Assembly (NCBI RefSeq): GCF_022539665.2
Contig: NC_081338.1
Location: 1,116,001 to 1,180,000 of the forward strand
Direction of reading: 5' to 3'
Length of the DNA stretch: 64,000 nucleotides
Origin: Daphnia carinata
Lineage: Eukaryota; Arthropoda; Branchiopoda; Diplostraca; Daphniidae
Below the pieces are notes generated by a model. It ran no database searches. It was not told where the DNA came from and saw only the letters and a list, made by a program, of their open reading frames with translations. This document shows, one piece after another, positions 44,340-55,480 of the stretch; within the stretch, counting starts at the first letter, position 1, and every line of letters starts with the position of its first letter. A program made the translations under genes and the position numbers.

Positions 44340-45600
44340 CAACTAATACGCATACCCATTAGAATTTATGATATAGTAACTAGAGCTTTGATAGACACGG
44401 GGGCAGCAGCCAGTTTAGTATCAGCCGGCATATTATTCAGCATAAACGAAAACAAACTAAAACAAATAAAAAATACTAATACACCCACATTTAGGACAGT
44501 ATCTGGTCAAATACTAACATCAATAGGGCAATACGAACTAACAATTACCATAAAAAAAACCATTTAATCAGTTACTACTTTTATGTAATAGAAAATCTGA
44601 ACGAAGATTGCATTTTAGGATTAGATTTTCTGTCTAACAATAATGTGAAAATTAACACTAGAGATAGACAAATATGCTATGACCATTTAGGGATAGAACA
44701 TAAATATGGGCAACACATACCATTATATAACTTAACCTTCGCAAATGCTGGAATTAACATACCGTTAATACCTGTTTCCACCTATAATCAAGAGGAAACC
44801 TTAACAGCAAAAGATCGCCTCAAACTAGAACCTCTTAGCCAGTACGATCTCTTGAAACAGGACAACATGAAAGCGAGAAACAACCAACCGCCGCAATTCC
44901 ATATCCCAGAATTTCCCACTGAAATTTGAACAAAAATCAAAAACCTACTTAACAAGCATGAGCAATTATTCGCAGACAAGGAATCAGACCTTGGTCTGGT
45001 AACACGAGTAAAACATTTTATAAATACCGGAAACAACATACCGATAAATCAACGACTTCGTAGAACACCCGAGGCACTGAAAAAAAAACGGAAAATCAAA
45101 AATCGAAGCAATGCTAAAAAATAAGATAATAAGGGAGAGTCACAGCCCTTTCGCCACAGCTATAGTAATGGTACCAAAAAAGATGGAGAAATGCGCTTAT
45201 GCATCAACTACAGACCGCTGAATAAAATTACAATTAAGGATAAATATCCGTTACCAAGAATTGGCGATACCGTAGATGCATTGTGCGGGTCCCTGTATTT
45301 TTCAACATTGGATCTTTTAAGCGGATACTGGCAAATCGAGATAGAAGAGAAAGATAAGCATAAAACAGCCTTCATTTGTGAATACGGACAGTACGAGTTT
45401 AACCGAATGGTTTAACAAACGCACCAAATACATTTCAAATAGCAATGAATAACATTCTAAAAGACTCCCTGTACAAGTTCACTTTAGTATATTTAGATGA
45501 TATCATTATATTCACCAGCTCAATCGAGGAGCACATATCACACTTAAATCACACTTAGAAGTTTTCGAACTTCTGGAAAATGAAGGACTTTTGTTAAAAA
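44340..45600 (+). pseudogene. G4 protease and reverse transcriptase, broken
   Basis: The protease active site is intact (DTGAAASLVSAG, 44394 onward), but its frame ends at 44567 and resumes elsewhere (CILGLDFLS near 44610). A linker frame 44645-44929 ends at a TGA. RT follows in pieces: [19 protein letters not shown] and [19 protein letters not shown] (45191-45415), then after a frameshift YLDDIIIFTSS at about 45489-45520. Four or more breaks are visible. Confidence 0.85.
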
Positions 45601-45609
45601 GAAAGAACT

Positions 45610-47081
45610 GTGAATTTTTTAAAAAAAGAATTAGATTATTTAGGCTACATCGTTTCTAGAAAAGGAAAAACACCTATTTCGAAAAAATTAAAAGCAATTA
45701 CAGATTACACCGCTCCTAAAAATACAAAAGAATTGAGTTCATTCTTACGTTTAACAAGCTACTACAGGAAGTTTATCAGAGCTTTTGCTGATAAAGCTCA
45801 TCAATTGACGGCTCCCACGAGAAAGAAAGCGGAATGGAAATGGGGAGAGTCAGAAAGAGAGGCCTTTAATTGCATAAAGAACTGTCTCATCACTACACCG
45901 ATCCTGGCCTATCCAGATTTTACGCGCGATTTTATCATCCATACGGATGCATCAGGATACGGAATAGGAGCAGTCGTGGCACAAATACAATCTCTACCTC
46001 AATCAGCGGATTCAGGTAATACTAACGAACCAGTTCTCAATGAATCAGACGGCGCAGAAGTCGTCATTGCATACAGTTCCAAACATCTGAATGACCGCAA
46101 AGCCAAGTGGTCCACCACAGAGAAGGAAGCGTATGCGATCGTTCATGCAATCGGCGTATTTCGAACCTATCTATACGGACGTAAATTCACAGTGTACACA
46201 GACCATAGACATTTGGAGTGGTTGATGCGCAAAACAGAACCAGCAGGTAGACTAGCTAGATGGGCACTTAAAATCCAAGAATATGACATCGTAACTGGAT
46301 ATCGACCAGGTAAATCGCACCAAAATGCGGATACCCTAAGTCGCATTCCAGTAGCAGATATAGCTAGTGTAGTCACATCAACGACTAAATATGAAATTAA
46401 ACAGGAAGAAAGCGAATGGGTTCAATTACAGCATAACGATAAATATTGCAAAAGAATTATAGAGAATTTAATGAAAATAAAGAAACAGAGAAATAGGAAG
46501 ACAGAATATGTAAAGGGATATAAGATAAACGAATTAAACGATAAATATGGAAGACTAGTGGTACCAGGAAGTAAAATAAAACAAATAATGGAAGAAAATC
46601 ATAATCACATGCTAGCAGGACACTTAGGAATTGCGAAAACGTTAGCAAGACTACAAAGACAATATTCTTGGCCAAATATGCGAACGGATGTTACGATATA
46701 CAGTTGCTTAAAATGTGCAAGACGTAAGGCCTTTGGCACAACGAAAGTACCATTGCAACCTCTGCCACCAGTTGACAGAGTATGGCAACGCATTGCAATG
46801 GATATAGTTGGACCAATTCCAGAAATTATTAAGGGATTATATATGCCAGTCGTTTCGTCTTTACATTTCCAATGAAAAATCAATCAGCCCAAACAATCGC
46901 ATCCATTATGGTTAATAAATTGATAACGAAATACGGAGCACCTGAGATTGTGCTAACCGACCAAGGAACGAATTTCCTTTCGAGTCTTGTTCAAGAGATA
47001 TATAAACTGTTCAAAATCCGACAGACGCGAACTACTGCCTACCACCCGCAAACTGACGGACTAGTAGAAAGGTTCGTTTGA
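45610..47081 (+). pseudogene. G4 RNase H and integrase
   Basis: 45610-46875 is one open frame with the RT thumb/connection (LSSFLRLTSYYRKFI) and RNase H (HTDASGYGIGAVVAQ; YTDHRHLEWLMRKTEPAGR; HQNADTLSRIP). The integrase zinc domain (NHMLAGHLGIAKTLARL; CLKCARRK) and core start (MDIVGPIPE) follow. A frameshift near 46850 leads to 46872-47081 (LTDQGTNFLSS; YHPQTDGLVERF), where it stops. The rest of the integrase is deleted: only its last codons (NTRIARYNLRRRP) appear at about 47173-47215. It is less similar to G1/G3/G6 than these are to each other, so it is a separate Gypsy lineage. Confidence 0.88.
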
Positions 47082-47295
47082 AAAACGAATAGACGTCAAA
47101 CAACGCCACAAATCCTCATTCCATGACCTCATTCCATGACCCAAGAATATGATTCTGAACCAGATTCTCAAACCAATACGAGAATTGCCCGATATAACCT
47201 TAGAAGAAGACCTAATTGACCAAAATGTAAACAAAAAATAATAATAATAAAACATTATAAGTTCCTTTTATTATATTACCCTAAAACAGATAGAG

Positions 47296-49090
47296 AAAAT
47301 ACTACTATTTATTTGCGAGTTAGCTACCTTTGAGACTTCCCAAACAATTTACGTGTCCGTATGCGATTGTAAGAATGCGAAGACAAGAGGCATCCTGGAT
47401 ATATATTCACCCCATTATTGCGATAAAGAAAATACGGAAACCAGGCAACACCTCCCACGTTTTCCCACTAGTTATACCCTAATGACAAAACAAAAACCCA
47501 TTAAGACGTGGAAGGGATGGACCTGTAAACAATGGATAAAAACAAAAAAGATAACAGGATCCTTTTGGATTTCGTTCATTTGACACAGTCTTCTCCCAAA
47601 AAACAAAACTAATCTCACCATTAGAATGTTGGAAGATGGTTAATGATAAAAAATGCGGAGGCAATATGATGCAGGTCAGCCCGACCTCACTAAGTTTCAC
47701 AGCAAGCCCCACAGGAGAAGGTGCGTGGTATGCAATAAAAGAATATCATGCACTAAATTGCCTTGCAGAATAGATAACCTTAAGACAAGAAACCCCAGAA
47801 AGCCCAATAGAAAGCCCCTTTAGATATTTAAATGCTACCCATCAAGACGGCAAAATAATTGAAAATCATAATACAATAGTATGGGGAGATCAAGTAATGT
47901 TTCTAATTCACAAACAATCCTTAGAGGAATACGATACATAGAATTAACCCAGACCACAGAAATTGTAAATACCAGTAGACTTTTAGACACCAGTAGACAA
48001 ATTGAAATATCATTTTTTAACAACCCTCATAATAATAACAAAGAACTAGCTCAACCCAGTCTTAAAGTAGTTGGCATCCTCCTAATTTTTTTTTATATTT
48101 CCTGCCGAAACAACTATGAAATTATACAGAATATATAAAAATACCTTACCCTCCTGCATGAACCAAACCAATATCGACGCATGGTCATGCAATGAATTCG
48201 CTGAACCAAGAAAAATCAAACCAAAAAGATCCATCAAGCAGGAAGTTGAATTCCTGCTAAAAGACCTATTCAAAGAATCGGAATAGGGAAAACGACTCTA
48301 CAGCATATCTTATGCTTGGGGATGGATACGTCTTGGACACCCGAGAATCACAAAGATAGAAAAGAACGGAGAAACACGAAAACAGGATTCAATTGCTTAC
48401 ATCAAGACAGTGGACACCCAAAAACAAGTCACCATCCATAACCAATTCGACATACAGTCGCCACCAGAAGAATTGGATCACCCCCGTCCAATTTTGCTAT
48501 TTTAACACGCGTAGGATAGGCCCTACGGTGTCTCACATCGGAATTTTTTTCGTATAGAAATATTGCTCGGAAAATTATCGGGTATGTTGCATTCGAAAGA
48601 TAAAGGAATGCTCTTTATCTCCAATTTTTTTATGTAAAATCCGTTCAGGATTCTATGAAATAAATCATAGACATAAAATATATAAATATAAATAAATAGC
48701 GGCTTAGCCTTAGGATATGGGGTGGCAAAGGTGAGAGAAATAGTAAGGTAAAAAAATTCAGGTGAATTTTTTTTGCCACTCCGATATCCTAGGGCTAGGC
48801 CGTGGGTAGGGACACTCCATGCGTGCAATCTTAGGGGTGATCCAATATTTTATGTCTATGATTTATTTCATAGAATCCTGAACGGATTTTACATAAAACC
48901 AACCAACCAAGCAAGAACGTCCGAGCTGGATTGAAGATCTAGTAAACGACTGGATGGGAGCAGTCGGAATCCAACAAGCCGTAAAGATCGAGCACGGAAC
49001 CGAATCTGAAATAAGGCCTGAATTTTGCACTGAAATAGAAATCGTGAAACACGAAATAGAGGAACGGGGTGTCGATGATCCAGATTAGCT
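47296..49090 (+). pseudogene. G4 env, cysteine-rich type unrelated to F-like env
   Basis: A hydrophobic leader near 47296 is followed by SVCDCKNAKTRGILDI, WKGWTCKQW and, in the next frame, ISPLECWKMVNDKKCGG, EYHALNCLAE and later SFFNNPHNNN and SCNEFAEPRKIKPKRS (a possible basic cleavage site). G5 encodes the same landmarks (SSVCDCND at 60420, WKGWTCQRG at 60600). The cysteine layout reminds me of the rhabdo-/chuvirus-like glycoproteins known to be captured by arthropod LTR elements, but this is a recalled resemblance. Stops, frameshifts, loss of the start codon and a MITE inserted at 48455 show it is dead. The stretch after the MITE to about 49090 looks like a cytoplasmic tail. Confidence 0.6.
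48455..48898 (+). mobile_element. Mariner-like MITE, copy 2, with long internal hairpin
   Basis: Begins CAGTCGCCACCAGAAGAATT after TA (48453-48454). The segment 48630-48684 and its neighbour around GCGGCTTAGCCTTAGGATAT are repeated in reverse complement at about 48768-48898, so the unit can fold into a hairpin with arms of about 110-130 bp. The matching right terminus is missing, so the right end is truncated, or the element was rearranged before insertion. It interrupts the G4 env. Confidence 0.8.
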
Positions 49091-49229
49091 GAAGAAAATG
49101 ATTGAACAAATCAAGAAGCCTGAAGATAGCGTGGACAGCGACGCAACAACAAGAGAACTGCCAAACTTGCACCGCAATCAGGAAGAGAAGGAAATCAAGT
49201 CACAGTCACAGTGAGAATGAACCACCCCA

Positions 49230-50279
49230 AGAAAACACAAGTGAAGGTGAAGAATCCATTGCTAGAGAGTACGGACACTACACCACGACAATGGAACCCA
49301 CTGACAGTGACAACGACACCGTGTATTATAAATCGAAAGTCTTAAAAGTATTTCAAACACTCGGCCGTACGAATATGACGACGAAGAAATAAGTGTGTTT
49401 CAAAGTGACGACGTTCGAAGTGAAATGGAATACAGAAGTAACAACTACGACCCACCCGCACGCGACAAAGAAGGAGGACTAAATCACGCACCAAGAGAGC
49501 ATCTCACTCGCAGCTGCAGTAACTGTATGCTGAAGACTTTTCCTTCATTACCCGCTGGGGAGGCAGCCCATCAACGCATCGAAAGGATGGCCACTATAGC
49601 AGTCGAGCAAGGACAGTTTAGCTTTGAAATAATCAACGCCCCCGAGAAACATTGAAAAAATTCCTAAAAGGAAAGGAAGAAGAAAGAGAAAAAACAGGGA
49701 GGAGCGTGGGAAGCCTTTTGGATACTAAATTTACGAACGGAAGAACTTTGTTTCACGAAAGTGTCAACAAACACAGATACGACGTTACTGACCTTCTGCT
49801 AACATTCGGCGTCAACATCGATATTTTCGAAAATGGGGAAACGATCGCCCATAAAGCCGCCGCGGATAACAGTGTGCACCTACTACGTACTTTATTTTAC
49901 CACAAGTGCCAATTTAGTGAATGGAACTGTTTAGGGGAAACCCCTTTAATGGTGGTCATTGCGTTAAACAATCAAGAGTGTACCAGTTTTCTGTGGGTAA
50001 CGCCGTTAATAAAGCAGTTGAGCCGCAATGGGGAAACCTGTTCTGCATTACGCGACAATATTCAACAACAAGGAGATTGTCAACAGTGGGTGCCTGCGCG
50101 AAGTAAATATTAATCAGAAATCGTTGACACGACTCGAAACAGCCCTTATTGTAGCCATACGGTACGGGAACCCCGAAATTGTTGAAGTGTTGTTAAAGAA
50201 CAGTGCAAAGTACGACGAGCCAGACGGCCTGGGAAATTATGCCACGGAATACGTCCGCGACAATGAAGAGATAGCATGA
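49230..50279 (+). pseudogene. G4 accessory ankyrin-repeat protein, broken
   Basis: Between env and the polypurine tract, three overlapping frames make up what was one protein of about 340 residues. The N-terminal part is acidic (SDNDTVYYK; 49300-49440) and is followed by a short cysteine motif (SCSNCMLKTFPSLPA, about 49513). From 49652 come ankyrin repeats: GRTLFHESVNKHRYDVTDLL, GETIAHKAAADNSVHLLRTL and LGETPLMVVIALNNQECTSF. After a frameshift near 50000 come KPVLHYATIFNNKEIV and ETALIVAIRYGNPEIVEVLL. Five or six repeats can be counted. The frames are broken at about 49655 and 50000. G5 carries the matching N-terminal cysteine motif (NCNNCRRKTLASLSAA, 63932-63980). Ankyrin proteins bind other proteins; the target here is unknown. 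Confidence 0.75.
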
Positions 50280-50649
50280 ATATTCTTCAACAGGCAAATA
50301 ACGCCAAAGAAAATAGGACAGAAAACTCTGATAATACACCATGGCCCAGGGAGGAGATGCAACCGGAGAAGAGCGTCCAGTTCAACATCGAAAGAAGCTT
50401 GATGACAATGGTCACCGTTACCACCATCGCTGAGTAAAGTATAGTAGAAAAGAGCTTAAAAAATATTTTAAACAGATAAATATTCTCAACTGTTTGGGAC
50501 CCTAGACGTAGCATCAAAAAGAAAAAAATGTAACCCTTTTTTAAAAAATACTTTTATATAAACAATGTTAACATGCATAATCTGCATTTGTACGCCCCAA
50601 GGCATAAATAAATACCTGTATGTAAGTTGGAGGATCAAATCCTCTCGTT

Positions 50650-50666
50650 AAAGGGGGGGGGAGGAA
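50650..50666 (+). other. G4 polypurine tract
   Basis: AAAGGGGGGGGGAGGAA lies immediately before the 3' LTR and would prime plus-strand DNA synthesis. It marks the ankyrin frame as lying inside the element. Confidence 0.9.
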
Positions 50667-50970
50667 TGTAAGGAGTCAATAGTGGCTTTTAGTTACACTT
50701 GGCGGTAGCCTATGCTATCCTTGAGATGGGTGCGGCGCGTAGTGTACATACTACGTCATCACCTACTGAATAGGAGCCGCTCTGAGTGTGCTTAGCGCAG
50801 CGCCTCTGTGGCACGGAGCTAGGCATGGCGCGTGGTATACAGCCATCTCACCGTGACCTCGTCACGCTCCCGCCGCCTAAGCATGTTGCGCATAATTACC
50901 GTGACGTGCACCACTGGTAGTACCTTAGTGGTATGTAAACCCATGTTTTCTGATCATAACTCGGAGTTGC
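50667..50970 (+). repeat. G4 3' LTR, truncated
   Basis: Matches the first 304 bp of the 5' LTR, then breaks off after TCGGAGTTGC, losing the last 59 bp with the poly(A) signal. Its TATA box is changed to TATGTAAA. The 270 bp that follow (50971-51240) do not match an LTR and hold no recognised gene. Confidence 0.9.
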
Positions 50971-51239
50971 TGTTATGGTATTTCGCTGTTACATCAATTG
51001 ATAAGCAACTTTCTGTACGGGCTTAAATAATTAGAATTGGTATTAACAACGATCACCATCGGATTGGAGTTAAGTATCCATGTGTCGGTTTGGTTTTCTA
51101 ATTCATCATCAATGCTTTCGCACTTCTTTAAGCCTGGATTGTTTTTTGTAAACTTGTGGGTGCAATGTCGCAGACGGCTTTGCATAATGAGTCCGTTACG
51201 TAAACAATTAGAAACAAGTAAGCAGGAAACAAGTAAAAA

Positions 51240-53460
51240 GAGGCGCAAAATGCATTGCAGCTATATACCTACTCATTAATAGAACAAACGTTACAAGTAT
51301 CAAACGGTTTAACAGTAGTAACTATAGTAAAAACCACGAAAACACTTAAAGATCACGTAGAAACCCTTAGTGGACGCACTGAAAACCTCAAAAAATTTAT
51401 CCAAGAAATAAACGTATGTACATGCTAAACAAAAAGAATTCCTATTCGGTACCAAAAGTATCCTTCAAAAATAAACAGTACATGCACAGAATGAAGAGAA
51501 AGAAGTCTTTTGACACAAAGTCTGAACTACAGTTCCTCCCGCCAATCAAAAGGAGGGGGGAAACAACGAACCAGAGAAAAACGTAGCCTTGACATAGGGA
51601 AAAACAAATTAAGAATCTGGAGAGTCAAGGAAAAGAAGATAAGAAACAGCGCAGCAAGTGTCATACGTGGAGACCGAAGACTTAGACAACTAATGCTAGA
51701 CGAACCAGAAGAGATAACGAAATTGGTGAGTAAAATAAACGACCTGATTTTGCCAACAGACAGTGGAGACAAATTTATCTACTACGAATTAGTAGCAGAA
51801 CAAATCCCCAGTACAGTAACATACTTCATCTAGAACAAAAGAATAAAGTTCTAAAACGGAAAGTCAAAATACTTTCAAACAACAAAGCTGAAACATCGAT
51901 ATTCGACCTCGACGCAATCGCGAATAGAGGATGAAGTGCCGAGGCCACAGCCATGATGACTTGACTTGATTGATGACTGACCCTAACGCAGCCCATTGTA
52001 AAAGTATTAAGAAAATTGTTTTGAAGGGAAGATAAGAATTTGATACCAGCTTTCAAAGAATAGACTAACAATAAGCGAATAACAGAATGGCATAAAAGAG
52101 TGGAACACTCGCAGGTAACAATAACCGTGATGACGAAAAGAGACCACGTTTCTTCCCAGACAGACTGGAAGGCAATACTCTTGAATGGCAAGACGAATAC
52201 GCAGAAGAAAAATATAACGGAGTAAACTACCGAAAATGGAAAACTGCCATCATCACAAGGTTTTAGGACACATACGATCTACCAACACTAGAGAACAAGT
52301 TGCTAAAACTAAAGCAAAAACCAGAAGAAAACTGCAAAGACTTTGTTTAGAGACTCACAGCCTGCATGACAGCATAAAAGGTAAAGAATAGAAATCGGAT
52401 AAAAATTAAACTATAGTCGAAGATCAACTCCTTTTCAAAGTTAAGAAAATGAGAGATAATACCAAAATTAGGATCCTGGTTCAAAAAAACTATCCAAATT
52501 CAAATCTGAACTCTATCTAGGAATGCCAGAAGACACAGAAGATTTTAACAAGCTATCTAAGCAACTATTTTATTTCCGAAAAAATCTTTCATAGCACAGA
52601 GACTGCAGAAGACAAGGAAATCCACCACTGCAGGAAACCGCATCACGAAGAACAATAAAGTAACAAGCTTCCTCAGTAAAAGACAAAATTGAAATACTAA
52701 AACAAAAAATACCGGAAATGGAATGTCCTAATAAGAATCGTGGCTTATGGCAGGATAACAACATAACCATGTAAATGAACAAAGAACCCCACGATTAAGT
52801 GAACGATATTCCAAATGGCATGATTCGAGAATAGATTTCACAACGAACGGCAAGATTTCACCGTATGGTAGAGATTCCAGTCGTCGAAAACTTCAACAGA
52901 AGCAGAGAAAACTGCCCATATCCCAGCATCTACAATTCGCCAGGACGCAGCGAAAGTACTCCCACCGTCCTAACTTTCAACCACACAAAAATTCAAAAGT
53001 GCACCGCCAATAACCACAACAGCAGCAAAACCAAACAGACAACCCCCACGTTCTAGTGAATAGAGTTATTATCTGCCGCAAGTGCAATAAGAGAGGTGAC
53101 ATTGCAGAAGAATGTTGGACAGATATTGCACGTATCAACAAACCGATAAGCCGACAAATGCAGTCAACACCATATTTCTACCCGACAATCCAGTAAGATA
53201 CAGTTTACAATCCAAAATGAAGGCAGAAGTATAAAAACTAATATGTATACCCATTAGAATCCTTGGAAATGAAATTCATGGTTTAGTAGACACTGGGGCC
53301 GCAGCTAGTGTAGTGTCAGACAACACATTAATTAGCCTAGAAAACATTAAAAAATCAAAGAAACAAAAACCGCGAATCCTACAATATTTAGAACAGGACA
53401 AAGGCTCAAATCTGTTGGATATATGTAAAGCATTACCGTGGAAATAACTGAGATGATTTA
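51240..53460 (+). pseudogene. G5 gag and protease start (same family as G4), heavily decayed
   Basis: LQLYTYSLIEQTLQ (51260s) matches the G4 coiled-coil Gag. A basic segment 51510-51833 is open but diverged. The capsid region (LPKMENCHH and related frames, about 51990-52600) parallels G4 43000-43640, including the DNA for KPEENCKDF. A knuckle (CRKCNKRGDIAEEC) occurs near 53070-53110, and a protease site (DTGAAASVVSD) near 53290. Stops occur every few dozen codons. Coding similarity ends at about 53460, where G6 begins. Confidence 0.75.
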
Positions 53461-53699
53461 ATAAACATTGACTGACATATGACTAATTATCGAAATCGTG
53501 CTAATTTTAATTTTCGACACGGAAATTTTCGCTTCGCATAGCGATGATACAAAACAAGATAGATTCCTCTTTCGCGTAGAAAAAAATTGCTTGTATTTTC
53601 TTAAGCTTTAACTTAAGCGAACGGAAGGTACGTGACAACTTTTAAGCTTTTCAACGGAGGTTCAACTGGTGCAGTGTTTACTTCAACGTACACGGTTAA

Positions 53700-54990
53700 A
53701 TCATGAATTCTAGTGCAAGTCCCGAAACTTGCTTTTCAGTACTCCGAACCCAACGTCATTAAATTTCCAGAGCAAGGGCAAATTAATGAAAGGGCAAGTG
53801 AAGATTGGTTTTCCGTATACATGAAATGCTACGGGGAGCACTCAATCCGAGCACCAGAACCCATCAGCCAAACGCGCGCATCGGACGAGACAGGCATCTT
53901 AACGGTAAAGAAACCGCCTCGCGTAGTCGCTCCAACTGGCTCAAAACTAGTTCAGCAGCAGCATGGCGATAAGCGTTCAAAAATTTATAGCTCCACCGAC
54001 TTTTTCGGCAAAACCGGAAGAAGACCCCATAGACTGGTTGAAACGTTTTGAGCTAGTCGCAGCTAACAATCAATGGTCAGATGCCGACCAAGCCCGGAAT
54101 TTTGTGATGTATTAGGAAGGGGAAGCCAGAAAATGGTTTCTGCTACTTTCCCACCCTAATCACTGGGAGGATCTTGCGTTCCGCCCTAACCCAGAAGACC
54201 CAAAGCTGCCCAATTTGCTAGCGGTATCGGGGTTGAAATCTCAGTTTATTGCGGCCTTTCGACAGGCCAACTTTGCACTGGTTCAAGAAAGTGGCTACGT
54301 CAACGTGTGCAAGGTTTGGAAGAAGATGTAGTGTCGTACTTCTACGACGTGATCAACATGTGTAGATTGGTGAATCCGACAATGTCCCAGGAACACCAAT
54401 TGGAACATTTATATCGGGGATTAAGACCATCGTTGTGACAAAAAATCTACCCGCATCAACCGGTATCCACAGCTGACTTTCTGGAGCTTGCCAAACTACA
54501 CTCAGAGGCCACATTCCTCGCGAATCAAAAAGTTTGGTCGCAATCATTGTTGGCAGTATCAAAGGATCCGGAGGATGCTCACGCAAACAGGAATGTGAGC
54601 CCACCGGCACTAACAACGGAAATCACAAGTATGCCTCAACAGTTAAACGGCACGGTCAAACAGTTGCAATTATCGACAGGACCGGCATACCAAGTGGCTA
54701 AAACGGTTCAAGCCAAAAACAATAGTAATGGATTCGGAAGGAACGGAAGAACCACGTTAGGAAGATATGTGTGTGGTTACGGCGGCAAAAATAGGTCACT
54801 TGGAATACAGATGCTTCCAAAACCCAGCTTCGGCGTTTTACAGAGGCCCAACACAGACCCAGAATAGACAACATGATGGACAACAATATACTAGGCGAGT
54901 GCAGTTTCAACAGCCGGAAAGGCACAATCAAGCAGGAGTAGTAAACAGCGTCGCGTTATATCCAAATACAGAAGGAACACCGAATCTGGA
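53700..54990 (+). pseudogene. G6 gag
   Basis: The first frame (53713-54051) shifts at about 53965 into the capsid region (FIAPPTFSAKPEEDPIDWLK; RKWFLLLSHPNHWEDL), which has a TAG near 54113. Further pieces resemble G1 and G3 gag (MSQEHQLEHLYRGLRPSL, 54380-54437). At 54765-54810 a decayed knuckle keeps the first Cys and the GHL-type core in another frame. It is clearly dead. Confidence 0.8.
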
Positions 54991-55123
54991 ACGGTAATTT
55001 TACGTTAACAAGGTTAACATATCTAACAAGACGGACCACGGTGCATCACAGACAGCGCAAGCATTTCCAACACAATTAGCTCAAGGTGGTGAGGAGGCAC
55101 ACGGGAGTAAAAAAACAAAAGTT

Positions 55124-55480
55124 TTGAAAGGACGTGCCAATACTGTTGTCGGACATATCTCGTTTGATCAAAGAACCAGTTGTGTGTGGAAACATCACGA
55201 CAATAGCGGTGGTGGACACGGGCGCAGCGGTCAGTGTTATATCCCCAGGATTACTGAAACGCACACAATACCTCAGGATTTGTTTTGTTGCGGTCCGGAC
55301 ATAGTGCTGGCAAATGGGTCCAAAGTGATGCCATTAGGAGCATGCTTGGTAACCATAACCCAAGACAATACAACAGCCCAAGGGAAGGCGGTGATTACGG
55401 AAATGGACGGCATCAAGTTGTTGTTGGGAAATGACTTCCCAAGACAATTCGGAAAACTACAAATCGATTTCACTGGAGAC
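55124..55480 (+). pseudogene. G6 protease
   Basis: The frame includes VLANGSKVMPLGA and IKLLLGNDFPRQFGKLQIDF, matching the second half of the G1 and G3 proteases. The active-site part (DTGAAVSVISPG) is in another frame near 55216-55250. Similarity ends near 55480. Confidence 0.8.

Larger units (their letters stand above)
41039..50970 (+). mobile_element. Ty3/Gypsy element G4 with coiled-coil Gag, second-type env and ankyrin ORF
   Basis: The element is bounded by LTR copies (5' complete, 3' truncated), with a primer site after the first and a G-rich polypurine tract before the second. Gene order is long coiled coil plus Gag, protease, RT, RNase H, integrase, cysteine-rich env, ankyrin-repeat protein. 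About a dozen differences in roughly 300 aligned LTR bases, and broken frames in most genes, indicate an older insertion than B1. A MITE sits inside the env region. Confidence 0.9.

Noticed and set aside
49102..49392. 96-codon frame taken as an independent gene
   Set aside because: Overlaps the start of the accessory ankyrin region and is out of frame with the part conserved in G5; treated as part of that broken gene.
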